A stretch of DNA of 64,000 bases, from NCBI GenBank assembly GCA_030065095.1, contig JASJDP010000017.1, forward strand, positions 1-64,000, read 5' to 3'. Below, piece after piece: positions 8,492 through 17,175 of this stretch (position 1 is the first letter of the stretch; each line of letters starts with the position of its first letter). The notes beneath the pieces are model-generated. The model did no database searches, was not told the DNA's origin, and was given only the letters and a program-made list of their open reading frames with translations. The stretch is from Rhodobacter sp. (GTDB lineage Bacteria > Pseudomonadota > Alphaproteobacteria > Rhodobacterales > Rhodobacteraceae). The translations under genes and the position numbers were made by a program.

Positions 8492-9046
8492 ATGATTCAA
8501 CACCGACTGCTCGGCATCTGCGGCTCGCTCCGTGCGCCATCCGTAAACCGCAAGTTGCTGAACGAGGCGATCCGCCTCTATGGCCCCGCCGACGTCCAGA
8601 TCGCCGATCTTCGCCTGCCGCTTTACGACGGCGATCTGCAGGACGCCGAAGGCATTCCGCAGGCCGTCGAAGCCCTCTCGGCCCAGATCGCCGATGCCGA
8701 CGCCGTCCTGATCGCCACGCCGGAATACAATAAGGCGATCACCGGCGTTCTGAAGAACGCCCTTGATTGGGTCAGCCGAACCGACGCCAATCCCTGGAAG
8801 GCGAAACTCGTCGCGATCGTCTCGGCCAGCGCGGGGCGGACCGGCGGCGAGGCCGGGCAGTACAGCGTGATCCATGCGCTTGCCGCGTTCCGCCCGCGCA
8901 TGTCCAGCGGGCCGATGCTTACGGTCGGCGAGGGCTACAAGCAGTTCGACGAAGACGGCCGGCTGATCAATGAACGCTATGTCGACAAGCTTACCCAGGT
9001 CGTGGAAACCCTGCGCGCCGAGGTCGACGACGCGCGCAAGTCGTAG
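8492..9046 (+). CDS. NADPH-dependent FMN reductase
   Basis: A 184-residue flavodoxin-fold oxidoreductase of the chromate/azo-reductase group. GSLRAPSVNRKLL forms the FMN phosphate-binding loop, and TPEYN is the isoalloxazine-contact motif. The segment SASAGRTGG is the later flavin loop. Length is typical. AGGAG lies about eight bases before the ATG. It is followed after 15 bp by a DUF2177 gene and is divergent from the ThDP enzyme, with a 104-bp gap. It probably reduces quinones or metals using NADPH in the cytoplasm. Confidence 0.9.
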   Translation: MIQHRLLGICGSLRAPSVNRKLLNEAIRLYGPADVQIADLRLPLYDGDLQDAEGIPQAVEALSAQIADADAVLIATPEYNKAITGVLKNALDWVSRTDANPWKAKLVAIVSASAGRTGGEAGQYSVIHALAAFRPRMSSGPMLTVGEGYKQFDEDGRLINERYVDKLTQVVETLRAEVDDARKS

Positions 9047-9061
9047 CCTGGCGAACGCCGC

Positions 9062-9463
9062 ATGCAACTTGCCGTGCTCTATCTCACGACCGCCGCGATC
9101 TTTCTGATCGCGGACGCCTTGATGTTGCGCACCGTCATGGCCCCGCTGTTCGAACGGCATATCAAACCGATCATGCTCGACGACATCCGCCTTGGCGCCG
9201 CGGCCGGATTCTATCTCTTCTACATCGCCGGGCTGATCTATCTGGTGTCCGCGCCGGCGCTGGCCGCCAACGCACCGCTCAAGGCGCTGATCGGCGGCGC
9301 GGTGCTGGGGGCAGTGGCCTACGGCACCTTCGAGGTTACCAGCTACGCGATCCTGCGCGACTGGTCGCTGCAGATGGTGGTGGCCGACACCCTGTGGGGA
9401 ACCGTTCTGACCGGCGGCGCGGCCTGGGCCGGGGTCGTCATTTCGCGCGCCCTGACGTCCTGA
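9062..9463 (+). CDS. DUF2177 family membrane protein
   Basis: A 133-residue protein with four hydrophobic segments (about residues 1-20, 42-65, 72-95 and 107-130). The family motif region is GTFEVTSYAILRDWS. DUF2177 proteins are small four-helix inner-membrane proteins of unknown role. It follows the FMN reductase at 15 bp and is probably co-transcribed with it. Confidence 0.85.
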   Translation: MQLAVLYLTTAAIFLIADALMLRTVMAPLFERHIKPIMLDDIRLGAAAGFYLFYIAGLIYLVSAPALAANAPLKALIGGAVLGAVAYGTFEVTSYAILRDWSLQMVVADTLWGTVLTGGAAWAGVVISRALTS

Positions 9464-9527
9464 CCGCAGGCGGAGCCTGCGACGCCCGGCAGCACCGGAT
9501 ATCGCGGAAATACCAATGGCTGGAATT

Positions 9528-9581
9528 GACCTGGAACGGACGGTGGCAGACTGCCCTCAGGCGCGGATGCAAGGCCGGAGG
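9528..9581 (-). repeat. Solo right end of the dispersed repeat (partial copy)
   Basis: Read on the plus strand, ACCTGGAACGGACGG followed by AGGCGCGGATGCAAGGCC matches the inverted terminal 50-55 bases of the long copies with several substitutions. The rest of the element is absent. It lies in the 167-bp gap between convergent genes. Confidence 0.7.
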
Positions 9582-9630
9582 GGACGGGGCCAAACGCGGC
9601 CGGCGCACTCCCGCCCCGGACGTCCCGGTC

Positions 9631-10026
9631 CTATCGCTCCCGCTCGGTTTCGACAGGCGCACCGGCCTCACGCCAGGCGCTGAATCCACCCTCGATCTCG
9701 GCGATGTTGTCCACACCCATGGCCTGCAGCGCGTCCACCGACAGGGCCGAACGCCAGGCACTGGCGCAGAACAGGATCAGCGTCCGGTCGGTGGCGAGCG
9801 CGGGTTTGTGATAGGGGCTTGCGGGATCGACCCAGAACTCCAGCATGCCGCGCGGCGCGTGAAACGCGCCCGGGATGCGGCCCTCGCGCTGCAGTTCGCG
9901 GATGTCGCGGATATCGACCAGCAACGCCTCGCCGGCCTCGGCCTTGGCGCGGGCGGCCTCGGGGCTGAGGCTGGTGATCCGGCCCTTGGCCTCGATCACC
10001 AGCTCTTTGACGGGGCGGATCGGCAT
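9631..10026 (-). CDS. Rhodanese-like domain protein
   Basis: A 131-residue single rhodanese domain. VDIRDIRE near residue 40 and the active loop CASAWRS, with a catalytic cysteine and the CxxxxR phosphate-cradle geometry, support sulphurtransferase activity. There is no signal peptide, so it is cytoplasmic. The ATG at 10026 has GAGGAG upstream. It lies 11 bp downstream of the gamma-glutamyltransferase-like gene on the same strand, so the two form an operon and may act together in glutathione or persulphide sulphur metabolism (inference). Confidence 0.88.
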   Translation of the reverse strand: MPIRPVKELVIEAKGRITSLSPEAARAKAEAGEALLVDIRDIRELQREGRIPGAFHAPRGMLEFWVDPASPYHKPALATDRTLILFCASAWRSALSVDALQAMGVDNIAEIEGGFSAWREAGAPVETERER

Positions 10027-10037
10027 GGCAGTTCTCC

Positions 10038-11618
10038 TCAATAGCCCAACGCGCAGCCATCCTTGCGCGGGTCGGATCCACCCTCGAGCACGCCGATGTC
10101 GTGATCGATGCGGATCGCCTGTGCTCCGCCGATGCCGTTGAGCGGCGTCACGACCTTGTGGCCGAGATCGATCAGGTCCTGCCGCACCTCGTCGCGATAG
10201 CCCTTTTCCACCTTCATGTCGCCGAATTCGTCGAAACAGCGGGGCGCGTCGATCGCCGCCTGCGCATCGAGGCCGTAGTCGACGAGGTTGGTGACGAACC
10301 GGGCGTGCCCGGTGGACTGATACTGACCGCCCATCACGCCAAAGGACATCGTGACCTTGCCGTTCTGCCGCAGCATGGCCGGAATGATCGTGTGCATCGG
10401 GCGCTTGCCCGGATTGGCCTCGTTGGGATGGCCCGCTTCCAGCGTGAATCCGGCGCCGCGGTTGTGGAACAGGATGCCGAATTTCGAGCTTGCAAGCCCG
10501 CAGCCGAAATCCTTGAAGATCGAATAGATCAACGAAACGGCCATACGATCCTTATCCACCACGGTTATGTAGATCGTGTCCTTGTGAAAGGCCTCGGTCA
10601 GGGGCGCCGGGCTGGCCATGGCGCGATCGGGGTCGATCAGCGCGGCGAGATGGCCCGCGGTGGCCGGGTCGAGCATATGGGCCAGCCGGGTGGTGTGGTC
10701 GAGATCCGCGATGAAGCGGTTACGCGCGTCGTAGGCAAGTTTCGTGGCTTCGGCTTCGATATGCGCGCGGGCCGTACCGAAGGGGTCCATCGACGGCAGG
10801 TCGAAATGGGACAGGATGTTGTTCAGCAGGATCGCCGTCGCGCCCTGGCCGTTCGGCGGGTGCTCGACCAGTTCGGTGCCCTTGTAGGTGCCGCTGATCG
10901 GATCGCCGTAGGTGCAGGCCGTCGCGGCAAAGTCCTGCAGTGTGTGGGTGCCGCCGAGCGCCTGCAGCGAGGTTGCCATATCCTCGGCCACCTCGCCCGC
11001 GTAAAAGCCGTCGCGACCCTCGGCCGCGATCCGGCGCAGCACCTCGGCCTGTCCGGTATGGCGGAAGAACTGGCCTGGCACGGGGGCGGCACCGGCCATC
11101 GAGTAGCGGTCCCGAGCAGCGCCCTGCAGCTTGCCGACATGGTGGACCCAGTCGAAGGCGACGCGCGGTGCGACGGGCACACCCTCTTCTGCATAGCGGA
11201 TTGCGGGAGCAAGGACCGAATCGAGGCCCTTCAGGCCATAGTCCCGCGACATCTGGCAGAAGGCGTCGACGGCCCCGGGAACGGTGACGGGATCGGCGGT
11301 GTCGAGCGGCATTCTGTCATGCCCCGCAGCGCGCAGCTTGGCGGCTGTCAGGCCCGCGGGCGCCCGGCCAGAGCCGTTCAGGGCGACGACGCGTTCGTCA
11401 CCTGCCGGCTTGATCAGCGCGAAACAGTCGCCGCCGATGCCGGTCATCTGGGGTTCGCAAAGACCCAGAAGGACGGCGCCGGCCACGGCCGCGTCCACGG
11501 CGTTGCCACCCGACTCCAGCATCTCGACCGCCACCTTGGCGGCCAAAGGGTGCGAGGTGGCGCACATACCGTTTGCGGCAAAGACCGGGGAGCGCCCCGG
11601 CAGGTGGAAATCACGCAT
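10038..11618 (-). CDS. Gamma-glutamyltransferase family protein
   Basis: A 526-residue Ntn hydrolase that should self-cleave at Thr348 (KDTIYITVVD) into large and small subunits. Other signatures are GNAVDAAVA near the N-terminus, GCGLASSKFGILFHNRGAGF around the substrate site, and NGQGATAILLN. The sequence starts MRDFHLPGRS with no signal peptide, unlike periplasmic Ggt. A cytoplasmic relative such as an oxamate amidohydrolase-type enzyme is therefore possible. It is followed by the rhodanese gene after 11 bp. Confidence 0.87.
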   Translation of the reverse strand: MRDFHLPGRSPVFAANGMCATSHPLAAKVAVEMLESGGNAVDAAVAGAVLLGLCEPQMTGIGGDCFALIKPAGDERVVALNGSGRAPAGLTAAKLRAAGHDRMPLDTADPVTVPGAVDAFCQMSRDYGLKGLDSVLAPAIRYAEEGVPVAPRVAFDWVHHVGKLQGAARDRYSMAGAAPVPGQFFRHTGQAEVLRRIAAEGRDGFYAGEVAEDMATSLQALGGTHTLQDFAATACTYGDPISGTYKGTELVEHPPNGQGATAILLNNILSHFDLPSMDPFGTARAHIEAEATKLAYDARNRFIADLDHTTRLAHMLDPATAGHLAALIDPDRAMASPAPLTEAFHKDTIYITVVDKDRMAVSLIYSIFKDFGCGLASSKFGILFHNRGAGFTLEAGHPNEANPGKRPMHTIIPAMLRQNGKVTMSFGVMGGQYQSTGHARFVTNLVDYGLDAQAAIDAPRCFDEFGDMKVEKGYRDEVRQDLIDLGHKVVTPLNGIGGAQAIRIDHDIGVLEGGSDPRKDGCALGY

Positions 11619-12017
11619 ATCTGTCCCCGGTTCGATTCGCCGGACCCTAGCCAGAATTGTCGGAATTGCCAGCCCCACCGTCGGGCTCTGCATGTCCCGG
11701 CGCAGCGACTGAGTGGGGGCTATGATACCGCCGCGCCGGGTGAAGCCATGCAGCTACGGTTTCCGGATGCCTTGGGAATCGGGCGGGTATTGGGGCGGAA
11801 TGGGGCGTTTCCTGGGATTTCGCGCGACCGCCGCCATCAGCCCTTGCCGAACCGGGATTTGGCAGGCTGGGCCGACCGCAGGGATCGGTCCGACGCGAAT
11901 GGAAGATGCGCTCAAGGCCAGAGACTTTGTTAACCAAATGGGTTCATTTCAGATAGGTCCGCAGCGCCGCGAAGGTGTCGCGCGTGACATGAACCTGGAT
12001 GACAGAACGGTGCGCCT
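11619..12017. other. 399-bp intergenic region without a convincing gene
   Basis: It lies upstream of the gamma-glutamyltransferase gene and downstream of the RsbW-like gene, both on the minus strand. Short frames on both strands lack family resemblance and good ribosome sites. A small palindrome AAATG-GGTT-CATTT is at 11936-11949. The promoter of the minus-strand transferase should lie near 11640-11750, but no clear -35/-10 pair was recognised. Confidence 0.5.
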
Positions 12018-12458
12018 CTAGCCGCCCCCGCGGCGGGGTTCGGGATCGATCCTGAACCGCAGCGAGTTCCATCCCTCCATCCGCCGGTAGCTGAGATCGC
12101 AAGCAAGCGTTCGGATCATGAACCAGCCAAAGCCGCCTTCGGGCAGATCGGGCAATGCATCGCCAAGCGCGGCCAACTCGCCAGCCGGCAGGCCGCCACC
12201 CGGCATCGGGGCGCCATCGTCGCGGATTTCGCAGGCAAGCGCCGCCTCTTGCAGCGACGTCTCGACCGTAATCGCCCCGCCGTCCCGCCCGGCCTGGGCA
12301 TGTTCGACGACGTTGTTCAGCGCTTCGGCAAGGACCTGCTCGGCCACGTCCCACAGCGCCGGGTCGATTCCGTGGCCCCGCCATGCCGCCCGCAGGGCGG
12401 TCAGCGCCTCGCGCACCGCAATAGCCTCGGCGGAGAGCCCGAGACGCTCGGTGGGCAT
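12018..12458 (-). CDS. Anti-sigma-factor-type ATP-binding kinase (RsbW-like, HATPase_c_2)
   Basis: A 146-residue GHKL ATPase domain. The N box is AEALNNVVEHA, the G1 box is EIRDDGAPMP and a G2-like segment is GGFGWFMIRTL. In RsbW-type proteins this domain binds a sigma factor or other client and phosphorylates its STAS antagonist. It lies 10 bp downstream of such a STAS gene, which supports a partner-switching pair. No sigma factor or PP2C phosphatase gene is near. Confidence 0.85.
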   Translation of the reverse strand: MPTERLGLSAEAIAVREALTALRAAWRGHGIDPALWDVAEQVLAEALNNVVEHAQAGRDGGAITVETSLQEAALACEIRDDGAPMPGGGLPAGELAALGDALPDLPEGGFGWFMIRTLACDLSYRRMEGWNSLRFRIDPEPRRGGG

Positions 12459-12468
12459 CGGACGTCGC

Positions 12469-12813
12469 CTAGCTGGCCTGCCACATGTCACCGATCGCGT
12501 GGTCGGCATCCGGGTGAATCGTGAACACGGTGTCCATTCGGGTCAGCCGGAACACCTTTTCCACCGTTGGGGTCAGCGCCGCCAGTTCCAGCGTGCGCCC
12601 CGGCCCAAGTTGTTTCAATGCGGCGACCACCGCGCCCAATCCGCTGCTGTCGAGAAACCCGACCTGGCCCAGATCCAGCACCACCCGGTCGGGACCATTG
12701 CCGGTCAACTCGCGCAGACGATCCTTGAACTGGATCGCTACCGCCGCGTCGATTCTCGGTTCGCCGACCGTGATGACCATCGCGTCGCCGAAATCCTGTC
12801 GGTTCAGCTGCAT
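12469..12813 (-). CDS. STAS-domain anti-sigma factor antagonist (RsbV-like)
   Basis: A 114-residue STAS domain. The phosphorylatable serine region is clear: VGFLDSSGLGAV. Strand-helix alternation follows the SpoIIAA pattern and length is typical. AGGAGGG precedes the ATG at 12813. It is the first gene of a two-gene unit with the RsbW-like kinase, which should phosphorylate Ser in LDSSG and so release or capture the client. The client is not encoded nearby. Confidence 0.88.
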   Translation of the reverse strand: MQLNRQDFGDAMVITVGEPRIDAAVAIQFKDRLRELTGNGPDRVVLDLGQVGFLDSSGLGAVVAALKQLGPGRTLELAALTPTVEKVFRLTRMDTVFTIHPDADHAIGDMWQAS

Positions 12814-12903
12814 CTTGCCCTCCTGCTCAATTCGCCGCAGACCCTAGACGGCATTCGTTACCATTCGGTATGCAGGCGTGGACCCAAGGCAAAGGAGACG
12901 GCG

Positions 12904-14082
12904 ATGCGTGATGTGGTGATAGCCGGGGCAGCCCGGACGCCGATGGGCAGCTTTCAGGGCGTATTCTCGGGCGTCGCCGCGCCGGAACTGGGCGGAGCGG
13001 CCATTCGGGCGGCACTGGACGGCGCCGGCGCCGCGGGGTTCCGGGTGGACGAGGTGATCATGGGCTGCGTTCTGCCGGCGGGTCAGGGCCAGGCCCCCGC
13101 GCGGCAGGCGGGGTTCAATGCGGGGCTGGCCGAGGATGTGCCCGCCACGACCCTGAACAAGATGTGCGGATCGGGCATGCGGGCGGCGATGGCCGGCTTT
13201 GACCAGATCGCGCTCGGCCAGTCCGACGTCGTCGTCGCCGGCGGGATGGAGAGCATGACCAACGCGCCGTATCTGTTGCCCAACATGCGCGGCGGAGCAC
13301 GGATCGGACATGGCCAGGCGCTGGACCACATGTTCTTTGACGGGTTGGAAGACGCCTATGACAAGGGCCGCCTGATGGGCACCTTTGCCGAGGATTGCGC
13401 CGAGAAATACCAACTGACCCGCGATGCGCAGGACGACTATGCCATCGCCTCGCTCGACCGCGCACTGGCGGCGCAGACGAGCGGCGCGTTCGACGGCGAA
13501 ATCGTGCCGGTGACGGTGAAGGGCCGCAAGGCGGACACAGTGGTTCATCGCGACGAGCAGCCCGGCAAGGCCAAGCCCGAAAAGATCCCACATCTGAAAC
13601 CGGCCTTCCGCAAGGACGGCACGGTAACGCCGGCGAACTCCTCGTCGATCTCGGACGGGGCGGCGGCGCTGGTGCTGGCGTCGGCCGAGGCGGCAGAGGC
13701 GCGGGGGCTCACGGTGCGCGCGCGGATCGTCGGCCACGCCAGCCACGCGCAGGCGCCGGGATGGTTCACCACCGCACCGATCCCGGCGGCCCGCAAACTG
13801 CTGGACCGGATCGGCTGGAGCAAGGACGACGTGGACCTGTGGGAGGTCAACGAGGCCTTTGCGGTGGTGCCGATGGTGTTCATGCAGCAGATGGGGCTGT
13901 CCCACGACGTGGTGAACGTCAACGGCGGCGCCTGTGCCCTGGGCCATCCCATCGGCGCGTCCGGCGCCCGGATCGTCGCCACGTTGCTGAACGCGCTGGA
14001 AAGGCGCGGGTTGACGCGCGGTGTGGCGGCGATCTGCATCGGTGGTGGTGAGGGGACGGCGATCGCCATCGAGCGGGTCTGA
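12904..14082 (+). CDS. Acetyl-CoA C-acetyltransferase (thiolase)
   Basis: A 392-residue thiolase II. The acylated nucleophile is Cys88 in NKMCGSGM, the histidine motif is GHPIGASGARI and the C-terminal motif is CIGGGEGTA with the second catalytic cysteine. It condenses two acetyl-CoA to acetoacetyl-CoA, or does the reverse in degradation. AAGGAG lies a few bases before the ATG. No phaB, bktB or CoA-transferase gene adjoins, so whether it serves polyhydroxybutyrate synthesis or acetoacetate use is open. It is divergent from the STAS gene across 90 bp. Confidence 0.93.
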   Translation: MRDVVIAGAARTPMGSFQGVFSGVAAPELGGAAIRAALDGAGAAGFRVDEVIMGCVLPAGQGQAPARQAGFNAGLAEDVPATTLNKMCGSGMRAAMAGFDQIALGQSDVVVAGGMESMTNAPYLLPNMRGGARIGHGQALDHMFFDGLEDAYDKGRLMGTFAEDCAEKYQLTRDAQDDYAIASLDRALAAQTSGAFDGEIVPVTVKGRKADTVVHRDEQPGKAKPEKIPHLKPAFRKDGTVTPANSSSISDGAAALVLASAEAAEARGLTVRARIVGHASHAQAPGWFTTAPIPAARKLLDRIGWSKDDVDLWEVNEAFAVVPMVFMQQMGLSHDVVNVNGGACALGHPIGASGARIVATLLNALERRGLTRGVAAICIGGGEGTAIAIERV

Positions 14083-14157
14083 TCGCCTTCGAACCAGAGA
14101 TCTCCGCGGGGTCGGGGGCCAATCGGCCGTCGTGACCCCGCCGACAAGAGGTGCGAT

Positions 14158-14610
14158 ATGCGGGCCGACTATACGAGACTGGCAAAAACCATCGCCGCCC
14201 TGACCGAGGGCGAGGACGACACCGTCGCCCTGATGGCCACGGTCGCCTGCGAGTTGCACCATGCCGACGACCGGTTCGACTGGACCGGGTTCTACCGGGT
14301 CGTGGCGCCGGGCCTGATGAAGATCGGGCCGTATCAGGGCGGGCACGGCTGCCTGGTCATCCCGTTTGACCGGGGCGTGTGCGGCGCTGCGGCCCGAACC
14401 GGCGAGGTGCAGATCGTACCGGATGTCGAGGCGTTTCCCGGGCATATCGCCTGCGCGTCATCGACCCGGTCGGAAATCGTACTGCCGGTTTGGGATGCGG
14501 CAGGAGAGCTGATCGCGGTCCTTGATATCGACAGCGACCGGCCGGACGCGTTCGACGATGCGGACGCCCGGCATCTGTCGATGATCCTGCATTCGGTCTT
14601 CGGCGCGTGA
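14158..14610 (+). CDS. GAF-domain free methionine-(R)-sulfoxide reductase-like protein
   Basis: A 150-residue GAF domain of the fRMsr (YebR) type, reducing free Met-R-sulfoxide. The three redox cysteines of the family are visible in GGHGCLVIPF, RGVCGAA and GHIACAS. The substrate-loop signatures GPYQG, VPDVEAFPGHIAC and SEIVLPV are also present. It begins a coupled run: its stop overlaps the GTG of the LysE-type exporter. Co-location with an amino acid exporter is consistent with amino acid damage control, but that link is inferred. Confidence 0.88.
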   Translation: MRADYTRLAKTIAALTEGEDDTVALMATVACELHHADDRFDWTGFYRVVAPGLMKIGPYQGGHGCLVIPFDRGVCGAAARTGEVQIVPDVEAFPGHIACASSTRSEIVLPVWDAAGELIAVLDIDSDRPDAFDDADARHLSMILHSVFGA

Positions 14611-15233
14611 GCCTGCAGGGCTGGCTGGTTTTTGCGGCATTCTGGGTGGTGTTCGTCACCACGCCCGGGCCGAATGCGGTCAACTGCATCTCGAACGGCA
14701 TGAGTTTCGGCTTCCGCCGGTCGCTGTGGGGCGTGGCCGGCATCCTGACGCAGGCGACGGCATTCCTGATCCTGTCGGCTCTGGGCGTCACGGCACTGGT
14801 CGCGGCGTCTCCGGTGGCGTTCTTCTGGGCGAAGTTGGCCGGTGCCGGGGTGCTGATCTGGCTGGGGGTGCGGGGCTGGATGAATGCGGGCCGTCCGGTG
14901 CACTCCGGCGCGGGCTCGGCGCATGGCCTCTACTGGCGGGCGCTGGCCGTCGCCACCTTCAACGTCAAAAGCGTGGCGGGCTACCTGGCGGCTTTTTCGC
15001 AGTTCGTGCAGCCCGACATTCCGATCTGGACCCAGATGCAGGCGATCCTGCCGACGGCGCTGACGATCACGGCGTTGAGCTATTGTACCTACACGGCATT
15101 GGGTGCCGGGCTCGGGCGGCTGGCCCTCGGCGCTGTGCTGAATAGGTGGTTCAGGCGGGCGATGGCGGCGTGTTTCATTGGATATGGAGTGGCGCTTGGC
15201 GTTCTGTCGGCGCCGCAGATAGAGAGGGGATGA
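14607..15233 (+). CDS. LysE family translocator
   Basis: A 208-residue amino acid or metabolite exporter with about six membrane segments. The family signature TPGPNAVNCISNGMSFG lies near residue 20, with the conserved proline pair and glycine. The start is GTG, overlapping the upstream stop as GTGA. The stop overlaps the following GFA gene. Substrate (basic or neutral amino acid, homoserine lactone and others) cannot be told. Confidence 0.9.
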   Translation: MSLQGWLVFAAFWVVFVTTPGPNAVNCISNGMSFGFRRSLWGVAGILTQATAFLILSALGVTALVAASPVAFFWAKLAGAGVLIWLGVRGWMNAGRPVHSGAGSAHGLYWRALAVATFNVKSVAGYLAAFSQFVQPDIPIWTQMQAILPTALTITALSYCTYTALGAGLGRLALGAVLNRWFRRAMAACFIGYGVALGVLSAPQIERG

Positions 15234-15607
15234 TGGTCAGGGGTAGTTGCCTGTGCGGCGCGGTCGCATTCGAGGTCGAAGGCGATCTGCCTGCGCCGAA
15301 CGCCTGCCATTGCGGCCAGTGCCGGAAACAGTCGGGCCACTACTGGGCGTCGTCGGACGTGCCGGAAGATCGGCTCACGCTGACGCGGGACGAAGGCCTG
15401 TCGTGGTTCCGATCGTCCGAAAATGTGCGCCGCGGATTTTGCAGGCTGTGCGGCTCGTTCCTGTTCTGGGACCCAGCCACGCAGCCGGTCATCGCGGTGG
15501 CGATGGGAGCGATTGAGGCGCCCACCGGCATCACCCTGCGCAAGCACATCTTCACCGCGGACAAGGGCGACTACTATGACATCGCCGATGGCTTGCCGCA
15601 GGAATGA
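15233..15607 (+). CDS. GFA family (glutathione-dependent formaldehyde-activating-like) zinc protein
   Basis: A 124-residue GFA/CENP-V fold protein. Zinc-binding cysteines are seen in GSCLCGAV, ACHCGQCRK and GFCRLCGS. A structural and a catalytic-type zinc site are expected. The ATG codons at 15230 and 15233 are in frame; 15233 has better spacing from the AGAGAGGGG ribosome site. Most GFA members have no proven formaldehyde role, so function is open. It is translationally coupled to LysE before it and to the pseudouridine synthase after it. Confidence 0.9.
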   Translation: MVRGSCLCGAVAFEVEGDLPAPNACHCGQCRKQSGHYWASSDVPEDRLTLTRDEGLSWFRSSENVRRGFCRLCGSFLFWDPATQPVIAVAMGAIEAPTGITLRKHIFTADKGDYYDIADGLPQE

Positions 15608-16251
15608 CCGCCGACTACCGCCCGCCGCAAACACCGCTTTCGGTGGTGCATGCCGATCATGAGATCCTGGTCGTCGACAAACCCTCGGGTCTTTTGTCGG
15701 TTCCCGGCAAGGGCGCGCATCTTGCCGATTGTCTGTTGGCTCGGGTGCAGGCGGTCTATCCGCAGGCATTACTGGTGCACCGTCTGGATCGAGACACCAG
15801 CGGGGTGATGGTGTTTGCCCTGACGCCGCAGGCACAGCGGCATCTGGGCCTGCAGTTCGAGAAGCGGACGGTGAAAAAGATCTATATCGCAAGGGTACGA
15901 GGCCGGCTGGAGCCGAGAGCCGGAACGGTGGACCTGCCGCTGATCGTCGACTGGCCGAACCGGCCGCTGCAGAGGGTGGATTTCGTGACCGGGCGGGACG
16001 CCGTCACCGACTGGAAGGTTCTGCGGTATGGCGAGGACGAGACGCGCGTGCGGCTGATGCCGCAGACGGGGCGCAGCCATCAGCTGCGGGTGCACATGAA
16101 GGAACTCGGCCATCCGATCCTTGGGGATCCGTTCTATGCCGATGGCGCGGCGCGCGCCTTTCCCCGCCTCATGCTGCATTCCGAAAGCCTGCGCCTGCGG
16201 CATCCGGATGGTGGTGCAGGGGTGACGTTCAAGGCCAAGGCACCGTTCTGA
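15604..16251 (+). CDS. rluA: RluA family pseudouridine synthase
   Basis: A 215-residue RNA pseudouridine synthase without an S4 domain. The catalytic aspartate is Asp62 in HRLDRDTSG, with GRSHQLRVHM and HPILGD as the family's other hallmarks. Size and lack of S4 agree with RluA, which modifies 23S rRNA position 746 and some tRNA position 32, though other short RluA-family members exist. Its ATG overlaps the GFA stop. It is the last gene of the coupled run from 14158. Confidence 0.88.
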   Translation: MTADYRPPQTPLSVVHADHEILVVDKPSGLLSVPGKGAHLADCLLARVQAVYPQALLVHRLDRDTSGVMVFALTPQAQRHLGLQFEKRTVKKIYIARVRGRLEPRAGTVDLPLIVDWPNRPLQRVDFVTGRDAVTDWKVLRYGEDETRVRLMPQTGRSHQLRVHMKELGHPILGDPFYADGAARAFPRLMLHSESLRLRHPDGGAGVTFKAKAPF

Positions 16252-16320
16252 GGGCGTATGATCTTCATATTAGCCGGCGGGCTGGAGCGCCGTGCTTTGA
16301 GTGTGGATTGCAGAGCTGGA

Positions 16321-16376
16321 GGCCTTCGGCCGTGATTCCGCGCCTGAAGACTGGTTGCGCATGGTTGCAACAGGCC
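16321..16376 (+). repeat. Solo right end of the dispersed repeat (partial copy)
   Basis: GGCCTTCGGCCGTGATTCCG, then CGCCTGAAGACTGGTTGCG, matches the right terminal 55 bases of the long copies, ending near AACAGGCC. The palindromic middle is missing. It lies in the 186-bp gap between the convergent rluA and TSUP genes. Confidence 0.75.
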
Positions 16377-16437
16377 AATTGCGCCGCGGTTCCGTTGGCT
16401 GCAAACACGCCCCCGAACGCCGGCCCAAGCGGCACCC

Positions 16438-17175
16438 TCAGACCACTTGCCGAACCAGCAGCACCGTCGCTGCCAGCCCTGCCAGACCCAGCGCCCAGGG
16501 CCGAAGCCGCGCCTTCGCCACCCGCCGCGCCAGCGGCTGCGCGACCCATAGCGCCAGCAGGACCACCGGCGCCAGCGTCGCCGCCAGCACCGGATGCCGC
16601 CAGCCGATCAGCCCGGCCACAGCCAGCGCCGTGATCGACACCAGCATCCCCCAGGCAAAGAACGCGTTCTGCATCGCCGCCGACCGCCGCTGTTCCTCGT
16701 GCTGGTAAAGCAGCGCCATCGGCGGTGCACCCACCGCCGTCAGCGTCCCCATGATCCCGGCCACGGTCCCCGCCGTGAACAGCGAGACCGGCCGGATCGC
16801 CACCCGCACCCCCAGCAAGGACAGCGCGATCCCCAGATAGACCATCCCCGCCACCAGCGCGGCGAATACCCCAGGGTCGGCCAGGCTGGATGCGATCCAA
16901 GCCGCGATTCCGGCGCCCAGGGCCCGCCCGGCAAATCCCGGCGGCAACTCGCGGCGCGCCACCGCCGAGACATCCACCGAGGCCGAGCCCAATCCCACGA
17001 CCGCCCCCAGAAGCAACAGAGCCGCCGGCAGGTACTCGGGCGCCACCAGCGCAACGCAAGGTGCCGCGATCATCCCGAATCCCTGCCCCGCAAGCCGCTG
17101 CAGCAACGTCCCGCAGAACGCCGCCAAAGCACAGAATCCCCAGACGCCCCAGCCGAGAAGCAGAACCTCAGCCAC
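16438..17175 (-). CDS. TauE/SafE family (TSUP) membrane permease
   Basis: A 245-residue protein with about eight hydrophobic segments. The repeated TSUP motif region AGIMGTLTAVGAPPMALLYQ lies near the middle, with a second half of similar plan. TSUP proteins move sulphite, sulphonates or other organic anions. The start is GTG at 17175, overlapping the stop of the upstream VOC gene by eight bases, so the two are coupled. No sulphur gene adjoins, so the substrate is open. Confidence 0.88.
   Translation of the reverse strand: MAEVLLLGWGVWGFCALAAFCGTLLQRLAGQGFGMIAAPCVALVAPEYLPAALLLLGAVVGLGSASVDVSAVARRELPPGFAGRALGAGIAAWIASSLADPGVFAALVAGMVYLGIALSLLGVRVAIRPVSLFTAGTVAGIMGTLTAVGAPPMALLYQHEEQRRSAAMQNAFFAWGMLVSITALAVAGLIGWRHPVLAATLAPVVLLALWVAQPLARRVAKARLRPWALGLAGLAATVLLVRQVV

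Noticed and set aside
11625-11650. A tRNA T-arm-like GGTTCGATTC
   Set aside because: The flanking bases do not pair as a T-stem, and no acceptor, D or anticodon arm can be built around it.
10101-11933. A 610-codon plus-strand open frame opposite the gamma-glutamyltransferase gene
   Set aside because: It mirrors the real gene in an antisense frame. High GC keeps such frames open, and its translation is arginine/histidine-rich with no family motif.
11713-12021. A 102-codon frame in the gap before the RsbW-like gene
   Set aside because: No ribosome site, no family resemblance, and an overlap with the end of the RsbW-like gene.
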